Assembly (NCBI GenBank): GCA_021166845.1
Contig: JAJPEP010000029.1
Coordinates: 1 to 64,000, forward strand
DNA: 64,000 nt
From: Thiobacillus sp.
GTDB lineage: Bacteria; Pseudomonadota; Gammaproteobacteria; Burkholderiales; Thiobacillaceae
Direction: 5' to 3'
Part shown: positions 57,406-64,000 of the stretch, piece by piece
Position numbering within the stretch: the stretch's first letter is position 1
How the letters are laid out: the number at the start of each line of letters is the position of its first letter
Notes under the pieces: model-generated
Told to the model about the DNA's origin: nothing
What the model saw: only the letters and a program-made list of their open reading frames with translations
The model's database searches: none
Position numbers and translations under genes: made by a program

Positions 57406-58407
57406 CTATTCCCTGATCCCTGATCCCTGACCCCTGCCAACCATCTCCATCGCCACCTCGATCGCCGCCAGCAGGCTGCCCACTTCCGCCCGTCCCGTGC
57501 CGGCGAGGTCGAGCGCGGTGCCGTGGTCGACCGAGGTGCGGATGAAGGGCAGGCCCAGGGTGATGTTCACGCCGGCGCCGAAGCTGGCGTACTTGAGGAC
57601 GGGCAGGCCCTGGTCGTGATACATCGCCAGTACGGCGTCGCATGGCTCGACGCGGATGCGCGAGAACAGGGTGTCGGCGGGGAGGGGGCCGACGAGGTCG
57701 ATGCCTTCGCCGCGCAGGCGCTCGAGCACGGGTTCGATAACGTCGATTTCCTCGCGCCCCAGGTGGCCGGACTCGCCGGCGTGCGGGTTGAGGCCGGCCA
57801 CCACAATGCGCGGCCGAATGATGCCGAACTTGCTTTGCAGGTCGGTGTGGAGGATGCGGATCACCTCGACGAGCAGCCCCGGCGTGATGGCGTCGGCGAC
57901 TTCGCGCAGCGGCAGGTGGGTGGTGGCCAGCGCGACGCGCAGGCCGCCGCCGGCGAGCATCATCACGACCTTCCTGGTTCCGCTATGGTCGGCCAGGTAT
58001 TCGGTGTGGCCGGTGAAGGCAAAGCCGGCGTCGTTGATGATGCCCTTGTGCACCGGCGCGGTGATGACGGCGTGATAGGCGCCGTCCAGGCAGCCGGCAA
58101 GGGCGGCGTCGAGCAGGGCCAGCACGTGGGGACTGTTGCGGGGGGCGAGCGTGCCTGCGGTGACGGGTGCCGCGGCCGCAATGTGGCGCACGTGCAGCGC
58201 GCCCGGCTGGTGCGCCGGGATGGCGTCGCCGAGGAGGAAATTGACCGCGATCCCCAGCTGCGCCGCGCGGGCGCGCAGCACGTCGACGTCGCCGAGCACC
58301 GAGAGGCGGCACGGCAGTGCCTGCCGCGACAGCGCGATGCAGAGGTCGGGACCGATCCCGGCGGGCTCGCCTGCGGTGAGCGCGAGCACGGGCAGCTTCG
58401 CGGTCAT
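57406..58407 (-). CDS. pdxA: 4-hydroxythreonine-4-phosphate dehydrogenase PdxA
   Basis: The 333-residue enzyme acts in pyridoxal 5'-phosphate synthesis. It has [13 protein letters not shown] at the start, [20 protein letters not shown] with a metal-site His, [18 protein letters not shown] with a second His, and [18 protein letters not shown] with the third. Full length. It lies eight bases after surA. Confidence 0.96.
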   Translation of the reverse strand: MTAKLPVLALTAGEPAGIGPDLCIALSRQALPCRLSVLGDVDVLRARAAQLGIAVNFLLGDAIPAHQPGALHVRHIAAAAPVTAGTLAPRNSPHVLALLDAALAGCLDGAYHAVITAPVHKGIINDAGFAFTGHTEYLADHSGTRKVVMMLAGGGLRVALATTHLPLREVADAITPGLLVEVIRILHTDLQSKFGIIRPRIVVAGLNPHAGESGHLGREEIDVIEPVLERLRGEGIDLVGPLPADTLFSRIRVEPCDAVLAMYHDQGLPVLKYASFGAGVNITLGLPFIRTSVDHGTALDLAGTGRAEVGSLLAAIEVAMEMVGRGQGSGIRE

Positions 58408-58414
58408 GCCGAAA

Positions 58415-59758
58415 TCAGTCGAGCGGATGCAGTTCGACGTAGGCCGAATCGCGGATCTGCCGTACCCAGTCCTGGAAGGCTTCTTCCCCCTTGCGCTCGC
58501 GAATCGCCTGGCGCGCCATCAGTTTCTGGCGTTCCTGCGTGACGTCCTGGTTGCGGCGTTCCAGCACCTGGATCAGGTGCCAGCCGAAGGGCGACTGGAC
58601 CGGCGCGCTGATTTCGCCCGGCTGCAGGGCGTTCATCGCCTTCTCGAAATCGGGCACGGTATCGCCGGGGTTGATCCAGCCGAGGTCGCCCCCCTTGGAG
58701 GCGCTGGCGTCTTCGGAATGCAGGCGTGCCAGTTCGTCAAATTTCACGCCGTTGTCGATGCGCTCTTTCAGCTGCAGCAGCCGGTTGCGGGCATCGGCCT
58801 CCGAGGTGAGCTCGTTGGTCTTGATGAGGATGTGACGGACGTGCGTCTGGGTGACGCTGAGGGCGGCGTCGAGCCCTCGCTTGTCGTTGAGCTTGAGGAT
58901 GTGGAAGCCATTGCTGCTTTTAAGCAGCGGGCTGACCTGGCCGGGTTGCAGTGGCTTCAGCGCATCGGCAAACAGCACCGGCATCTTGCCGCTGGCGCGC
59001 CAGCCGAAGGCGCCGCCCTGCAGGGCATTGGTGGCGTCGGAATGGCTGGCAGACAGCTGGGCGAAATCGGCGCCCGCGGCGAGCTGGACGAGGATATTCT
59101 CGGCGCGGGCACGGCGTGCCTGGATCTGCTCGGGCGAGGCGTTTTCCGGCACGGTAACGAGGATGTGGGCGAAGTTGTATTCGGTTTCCGCGCCCTGCTG
59201 CATTTGTGTTTGCAGATAGCCCTCGATCTCGGCATCGCTGACCGAGATGCGGTTGTCGACGTCGCGCTCGCGGGCGCGTGCGATGAGGAGCTCGTTGCGG
59301 ATGGTGTTGCGCATGCTGTCGAGGCTCTGGCCTTCTTTTTCCAGCGCGGCTGCAAGGCCGGCCAGGTCGAGCTTGTTCTGCGCGGCAATGCGCTGCAGTG
59401 CGCGCTCGACCTGCGCCGGGTCGACCCGGATGCCGGTGCTGCGGGCGTGCTGCTGCAGCGCCAGTTCGGTGACCATGCGTTCGAGCAGCTGCTTTTCCAG
59501 CACCTCGCGCGGCGGCAGCGGCGTGTTCTGGCGCGTCAGGTTCCGCGCCACTTCCTGGTAGCGCCTGGCCAGTTCCTGGCGCGTGATGACTTCGTCGTTG
59601 ACGATGGCGACGATATGGTCGAGCGTCTGCACCGCGGCGTGCGCCGGCGCCAGGGCCGATGCAGCGATCAGCAGCGCCAACCCGAGCGTCAACGTATGAA
59701 ACGTTTGGGCCAATACCCACTGCGGGCGGCGCCATTCAGGGCGTTTGAAGTATTTCAT
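58415..59758 (-). CDS. surA: Periplasmic chaperone/peptidyl-prolyl isomerase SurA
   Basis: The 447-residue protein escorts outer-membrane proteins, including LptD, to the BAM complex. A signal sequence ([20 protein letters not shown]) is followed by the SurA N-domain ([20 protein letters not shown]). Two parvulin domains follow ([20 protein letters not shown] and [20 protein letters not shown]). The start at [10 protein letters not shown] is chosen over one eight codons up because a CAGG lies before it. It overlaps the lptD end by 23 bases. Confidence 0.95.
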   Translation of the reverse strand: MKYFKRPEWRRPQWVLAQTFHTLTLGLALLIAASALAPAHAAVQTLDHIVAIVNDEVITRQELARRYQEVARNLTRQNTPLPPREVLEKQLLERMVTELALQQHARSTGIRVDPAQVERALQRIAAQNKLDLAGLAAALEKEGQSLDSMRNTIRNELLIARARERDVDNRISVSDAEIEGYLQTQMQQGAETEYNFAHILVTVPENASPEQIQARRARAENILVQLAAGADFAQLSASHSDATNALQGGAFGWRASGKMPVLFADALKPLQPGQVSPLLKSSNGFHILKLNDKRGLDAALSVTQTHVRHILIKTNELTSEADARNRLLQLKERIDNGVKFDELARLHSEDASASKGGDLGWINPGDTVPDFEKAMNALQPGEISAPVQSPFGWHLIQVLERRNQDVTQERQKLMARQAIRERKGEEAFQDWVRQIRDSAYVELHPLD

Positions 59759-61958
59759 TGCTGGGCCTGTATCCGGGAACACTTTGTTTCAAAACGTCGA
59801 GCGGATTGGCGCCGAGACGCCCCATACCGTTCAACTCGAGTTGGAAAAACAGCGCGTCGGTGGACTGCTCTTCCTTGGTGGCCAGGCGCTGGAACACTGC
59901 GCGCACCGCCCAGCAGCCACCATTGTATTCAAGCCCCGCCAGGCCTTCGACCAGCTTGTCGTCCTGGAACGAATGGTTGTAGCGGAACATGCCGTACCAG
60001 CGACGGCCGAGCGGCCACTGTCCGGACAGGTCGATCTGTTCGGTGGTTTGGTCTGTGAAGCGGTAGCTAAAGTTCAACGCGCGGCCGGGGCCGGGCCGGT
60101 AGGACGCGCCGAGGTTCTGGCGGATGGTGGTGCCGTTCTGGGTGTCGAGTTGCAAGGCGGTGTCGATGCGCCAGTCGCGCGTGATCTGTCCGCTGACGGT
60201 GGCCAGCAGGTCGGTGGCGTTGCTGGTGCGGATGGGATCGTCCTCGTACAGGGTGACCTGCTGCGTGCTGAAGTAATAACGCTGGCCGAGCGTGACCTGC
60301 AGGCGTTCGAGTCCGCTGGCCTCCTCGATAAAACGGCTGGTGACCGCGAGCGTCAGCTGGTTGGCGTCGTTGACGCGGTCGCCGCCGATGAACTGGTTTT
60401 CGGTGAACATCTGCGCGTAGCTGAAATCGAGCAGTGCGCTGTCGAATACCGGGATATTTTCTTGATCGCGGTACGGCGCGAACACGTAATAGGCGCGCGG
60501 CTCCAGCGTCTGTTCGTAATCCTGGCCGGCAAAGCGGAGCGGACGGTCGAAATAGACGCCGGAATCGAGGCTGAAGATCGGCAGGTTGCGGGTGATGCGC
60601 TGCTCGGCCGCATCGTCGTCCAGCGCGTAGTAGGTGCTGTGCCAGCCGATTTGCGGGGTGAGGAAGCCGTACGAGTTGGTGAGCGGCAGGCGTAGCGTGG
60701 GGTAGGCCAGCACCCGCGTGCCTTCGGGGTTGGCGGAGTCGGGGTGGGCAAAGCGGGTGGCTTCGCTTTCCAGCCTGAGTTCGAGGCCATTGCCCAAGGT
60801 CTGTGTCATTCCCAGGCGGGCGTGCGGCAGGCGCGCATAGGGTTCGACAATGGATTCCTCCGCAGTGGAATCCTGCAGGGTCTGGAAGCTTTGCACACGC
60901 AGTTCGGCGTTCCAGTTGGCATGCTGCGTGGTCACCCAGGCTTCGCGGTTGAGGTGGCTGACCGAAGTGATGGAAATCAGGTTGGACAGGTCGCGGAAAT
61001 AATCGTCGTCGGACACGCGGTTGAACAGCATGCCGGCCTGGGTGTTCGCGTTCAGGCGGTAGTTGTTGTCGAGCGCCACGCTCCAGCGCGAGCGGTCCGC
61101 CTCGCGGTCGTCGGGAAGGTATTCGAGGCGGTTCACGCCGCGGGCGTCGCCCAGCAGATAGCGGAATTCGCCGCCCAGCTGCACGCCGCGGCTGGACAGC
61201 AGGCGCGGATACAGCGTGGCGTCGTAATTGGGCGCGAGATTGAGGTAGTACGGCACCAGGATGTCGAGGCCGCTGCGCTCGGTGGTGCCGATGGTCGGCG
61301 CCAGCATGCCTGTCTTGCGCGCGTCGTCGAGCGGGAAATTCATCCACGGCGTATAGAGGATGGGCACGTCGAGAAAATGCAGCGAGGCGTTGCGCGCGGT
61401 ACCGACGTTGCGGGTTTTGTCGATGTCGAGGTCGCCCACCTTGAGGAACCAGTCGTCGTTGTCGACCGGGCAGGTGGTGTAGGTGGCGTCCTGCAGCGCG
61501 TAGTGGGTCTTGTCGAGGAAATCGATGCGATCGGCGTCGCCGCGTCCCGGCTGGGTCGTGAACCGATAGACCGGCTGCGTGAGTTCGCCGCTGTAGTCGT
61601 TGAGGTTGAGCCTGAGCGAATCGCCCGCCACCCACAGCGCCGGCTGTTCCAGCCTGACCTGGCCGCGTGCCTGCACTTCGTTCAGCGTGGTGTCGTAGAG
61701 CAGCCAGTCGGCAAAGAAATTCTGGCCGGCCTGGCGGGCTTCCACGCGGCCGCTGGCCTCGACGATGCCGGGCGCGTTCGATTCGATGCGGTCGGCCATC
61801 AGGAACAGCGGCCCTTCCGGGCCCGCCACCGCGGCGTCGCTCAGTTCGGCATCGCGTTTCAGCACGAGCGACTCCGCGTCCGCGGAACCGGCGGACAGCA
61901 ACAGCACGACGAGGGCAAAGCCGGGCAGGGAGGACAAGCGATGTAAAATCCGGGCCAA
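59736..61958 (-). CDS. lptD: LPS-assembly protein LptD
   Basis: The 740-residue outer-membrane barrel inserts lipopolysaccharide in the outer leaflet with LptE. A signal peptide (RLSSLPGFALVVLLLSAGSADA) is followed by the OstA-like N domain (MADRIESNAPGIVEASGRVE) and the barrel. A cysteine pattern (TTCPVDNDDW, late NGGCWAVRAVFQR) suggests LptD-type disulfides. The TTG start gives a clean signal peptide and leaves 30 bases to the divergent amgK; an in-frame ATG at 62003 would overlap amgK. Confidence 0.93.
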   Translation of the reverse strand: MARILHRLSSLPGFALVVLLLSAGSADAESLVLKRDAELSDAAVAGPEGPLFLMADRIESNAPGIVEASGRVEARQAGQNFFADWLLYDTTLNEVQARGQVRLEQPALWVAGDSLRLNLNDYSGELTQPVYRFTTQPGRGDADRIDFLDKTHYALQDATYTTCPVDNDDWFLKVGDLDIDKTRNVGTARNASLHFLDVPILYTPWMNFPLDDARKTGMLAPTIGTTERSGLDILVPYYLNLAPNYDATLYPRLLSSRGVQLGGEFRYLLGDARGVNRLEYLPDDREADRSRWSVALDNNYRLNANTQAGMLFNRVSDDDYFRDLSNLISITSVSHLNREAWVTTQHANWNAELRVQSFQTLQDSTAEESIVEPYARLPHARLGMTQTLGNGLELRLESEATRFAHPDSANPEGTRVLAYPTLRLPLTNSYGFLTPQIGWHSTYYALDDDAAEQRITRNLPIFSLDSGVYFDRPLRFAGQDYEQTLEPRAYYVFAPYRDQENIPVFDSALLDFSYAQMFTENQFIGGDRVNDANQLTLAVTSRFIEEASGLERLQVTLGQRYYFSTQQVTLYEDDPIRTSNATDLLATVSGQITRDWRIDTALQLDTQNGTTIRQNLGASYRPGPGRALNFSYRFTDQTTEQIDLSGQWPLGRRWYGMFRYNHSFQDDKLVEGLAGLEYNGGCWAVRAVFQRLATKEEQSTDALFFQLELNGMGRLGANPLDVLKQSVPGYRPSNEILQTP

Positions 61959-61988
61959 GGTTATTGAAATAGCGTTATTCGGAGCGGC

Positions 61989-63002
61989 ATGGCAGTGGAA
62001 CATTTGCAGGCATTACAGGACTGGGCTGCCCGACAGCTGGATGCGACGTCGCTGGACATCGCCCCGGCGTCCGCGGACGCCAGCTTCCGCCGTTATTTCC
62101 GCGTCACTGCCAAAGGCCGCGATTATATCGTGATGGACGCCCCCCCGGCGCACGAGGATTGCCGCCCGTTCATCGCCGTCGCCCGGCTGCTCGGCGACGC
62201 CGGCGTGCATGTCCCGCAGGTGCTGGCGCAGGATCTCGATCGGGGCTTCCTGCTGCTGACCGATCTGGGCAATACCACCTACCTGACAGCGCTCAGCGAC
62301 GCCGCGCTTGATCCAGGCGTGGCGCGCGAGCTGTATCTGGCGTCGAACGACGCGCTGATCCGCATCCAGCAGGCGAGCCGCCCCGGCGTGCTGCCGGAGT
62401 ACGACCGTGCGCTGCTCACCCGTGAGCTGATGCTGTTTCCCGAGTGGTACGTGGCGAAGCACCTCGGTGTCGAAATGAAGGACGAGCAGAAAGCCATCCT
62501 TGACACTGTGTTCGGGCGCATCCTCGCCAACAACCTCGCGCAGCCGCGGGTGTACGTGCATCGCGACTGGCATTCGCGCAATTTAATGGTGTCCGACCCC
62601 AATCCGGGCATTCTCGATTTCCAGGACGCCGTGGACGGCCCCATCACCTACGACCTCGCCTCGATCTACCGCGACGCCTACATCCAGTGGGACGAGGAGA
62701 TGCAGCTCGACTGGGTGATCCGTTATTGGGAAAAGGCGCGCGCCGCCCGCCTGCCGGTGCCGGATGACTTCGGCGCGTTCTGGCGCGACTTCGAATGGAT
62801 GGGCGCGCAGCGCCACATCAAGGTGCTCGGCATCTTCGCGCGGCTGTATCACCGCGACGGCAAGGACGGCTATCTGAAGGACATGCCGCGGGTGATGCAT
62901 TACCTGCGCCGCGTGTGCGAGCGTTATGACGAGTTGAAGCCGCTGCTGCTTTTGCTGGATGGGCTGGAGAATCGGGATGTGAAGGTGGGATACACCTTTT
63001 GA
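61989..63002 (+). CDS. amgK: N-acetylmuramate/N-acetylglucosamine kinase AmgK
   Basis: The 337-residue aminoglycoside-phosphotransferase-fold kinase phosphorylates anomeric MurNAc/GlcNAc in peptidoglycan recycling. The catalytic loop is VHRDWHSRNLM, and the metal motif is LDFQDAVDGPITYDLASIYR. The N-lobe has ASFRRYFRVTAKGRDYIVMD. In many proteobacteria amgK lies beside lptD and is followed by murU, which supplies the uridylyltransferase. Here murU is not the next gene; a repeat tract follows. Confidence 0.9.
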   Translation: MAVEHLQALQDWAARQLDATSLDIAPASADASFRRYFRVTAKGRDYIVMDAPPAHEDCRPFIAVARLLGDAGVHVPQVLAQDLDRGFLLLTDLGNTTYLTALSDAALDPGVARELYLASNDALIRIQQASRPGVLPEYDRALLTRELMLFPEWYVAKHLGVEMKDEQKAILDTVFGRILANNLAQPRVYVHRDWHSRNLMVSDPNPGILDFQDAVDGPITYDLASIYRDAYIQWDEEMQLDWVIRYWEKARAARLPVPDDFGAFWRDFEWMGAQRHIKVLGIFARLYHRDGKDGYLKDMPRVMHYLRRVCERYDELKPLLLLLDGLENRDVKVGYTF

Positions 63003-63485
63003 TGGACGACGAACCAATGTTCTGTCTTTGCGAGCGGAGCGAAGCAATCCAGTCTTCGGCTCGACGCGAGGCACGGCTTGACAGTTTGTGCCTTCGCAGG
63101 GCGACCGATTGTTGGCCGGGGGCAGCCCGGCAGCTTGTCACTTTCTTTTGTCTCGCCAAAAGGAAGTAACCAAAGAAAAGGCGACTTCGACATCCCCGAA
63201 ACCCTGAAAATTGAGCCTGCCGGACGGGCGACAAAGAACTCGCCCCGCTTTATTTGTATTTCGGAGGTGAGCGGGGCTCAAACACCTTTTCCGCTGATCC
63301 ACCCGGCAGGCCCGGTTTTCGGCGTGGCTGTAAGGGGAAGGAAAGTCAAAACCAGGGCGGTGATGACTGGTCAGGTGGCGCTGCTATTTGGGCTTCACAT
63401 ATTCGGCGCATTACGCCTGCGCCCTACGCGGACTTGATGCCGAATCTGTCGGCTAATTAACAAACAGTTCGACCCAGGAAGCAAC
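63003..63485. repeat. 483-bp repeat-rich intergenic tract
   Basis: No credible gene is present. The tract has the 28-bp repeat copy at 63028-63055 (matching 47171-47198). A second segment at 63137-63185 (CACTTTCTTTTGTCTCGCC and CAAAGAAAAGGCGAC) resembles a dispersed repeat that I recall from many beta- and gammaproteobacteria. Another fragment near 63400-63430 (TTCGGCGCATTACGCCTGC) also recalls common repeats. It looks like a scrapyard of short mobile or repetitive pieces where murU would be expected. Confidence 0.6.
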
Positions 63486-64000
63486 ATGAAGCTACGCGAT
63501 TTGTTCGATCAATGCGCAACGGCCTATGACAGGGATCGACCGAAACTTGTCCCGTCATTTGACGAGCTATACGGTACGGCTATGCGCGTAATGCCGTTTG
63601 CCAGCGAAGCGAGAATTCACGTTCTCGATCTCGGAGCGGGAACAGGCCTTTTTGGAGCGATGGTCTCAAAAGTTTTTCCTGCTACAAGACTTCACCTTAC
63701 TGACATATCGGAAGCCATGCTTGCACAAGCGAAGCAGCGGTTCGCGAGCAATCCACTCGTGACCTATTCGTTGCAGGAGCACGCTCAACTAGCTGCCATA
63801 TCTGAATACGATCTCGTGATCTCTGCTTTGTCGATCCACCATCTGGAGAATAGAGACAAGAGAATCCTGTTTCAGAAGATATATCATGCACTTCGCCCTG
63901 GCGGCATGTTCATCAATGTCGATCAGGCTTTGGCGCCTTCCCGTACAGGCGAGGATCAATACGAAAGAATATGGCTTGAGGATGCAAAGACAAACGGCAT
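63486..64000 (+). CDS. SAM-dependent methyltransferase, truncated by the window end
   Basis: The visible 171 residues start MKLRDLFDQCATAYDRDRPK. Motif I is HVLDLGAGTGLFGAMV, motif II LHLTDISEAMLAQAKQRF, and ISALSIHHLENRDKRILFQK with LRPGGMFINVDQ are typical of class I methyltransferases (methyltransferase-25/UbiE-like). AGGA precedes the ATG. The codons are more A+T-rich than the neighbours', suggesting recent transfer. Substrate unknown; the rest lies outside the window. Confidence 0.8.
   Translation, partial: MKLRDLFDQCATAYDRDRPKLVPSFDELYGTAMRVMPFASEARIHVLDLGAGTGLFGAMVSKVFPATRLHLTDISEAMLAQAKQRFASNPLVTYSLQEHAQLAAISEYDLVISALSIHHLENRDKRILFQKIYHALRPGGMFINVDQALAPSRTGEDQYERIWLEDAKTNG

Overview
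The window is a chromosomal segment of a betaproteobacterium, probably from the Thiobacillus/Sulfuricella part of the Nitrosomonadales. This is judged from gene order and protein character: rpsU-yqeY-dnaG-rpoD, pilBCD-coaE-zapD-yacG, lptD-surA-pdxA-rsmA, and an NDUFA9-like gene beside slt and cca. No database search was possible. Most of the window is GC-rich, densely packed housekeeping DNA. Two stretches are visibly more A+T-rich and look acquired: bases 126-5612 and the last ~500 bases.

Left end (1-5640): the start of slmA is followed by a 5.4-kb integrated element in the 3' half of a tRNA-Ile2(CAU) gene. A perfect 51-bp direct repeat (126-176 and 5562-5612) bounds it. A tyrosine integrase lies at its right end, just downstream of the restored tRNA and on the same strand. 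Inside are a lipoprotein gene and a leftward operon of seven overlapping genes driven by a near-consensus sigma-70 promoter. The last gene of that operon encodes a protein with an apparent palm-domain polymerase signature. A 380-bp A+T-rich gap holds nested inverted repeats that could be an origin. No capsid, relaxase or classical toxin gene is seen.

5.6-22 kb: the macromolecular synthesis operon (rpsU, yqeY, dnaG, rpoD), then tsaD, plsY and folB. Next is an unusual overlapping set: a TauE/SafE exporter and two AstE/AspA-type metallohydrolases on either side of a GCS2-type ligase. xerD, ogt, the rpsP-rimM-trmD-rplS operon and ffh follow.

22-33 kb: a YpjD/CcsA-like protein, a CorC/CNNM transporter, pilB-pilC-pilD, and a coaE that carries a 90-bp palindromic insertion read in frame. 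Then zapD, yacG, rpiA, ilvA, a small DUF2892 membrane protein with a class-II CRP/FNR-type promoter, and an adjacent CRP/FNR-family regulator.

33-47 kb: slt, an NDUFA9-like protein, cca, an RcnB/CigR-like lipoprotein, archease-rtcB (RNA ligation), fpr, three small secreted proteins, and a divergent OmpR/EnvZ-type two-component system with a TGTAAC direct-repeat site between them. Two tandem paralogous ~50-residue miniproteins follow, preceded by a near-perfect sigma-54 promoter, then a YheS-type ABC-F gene.

47-64 kb: a PhoX-like lipoprotein, glyQ-glyS-gmhB-plsC and a YgjP-type peptidase reading frame lacking a proper start. Then a DUF4202 gene, an Old Yellow Enzyme, rsmA-pdxA-surA-lptD and divergent amgK. 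The window ends in a repeat-rich tract followed by a truncated, atypical methyltransferase gene.
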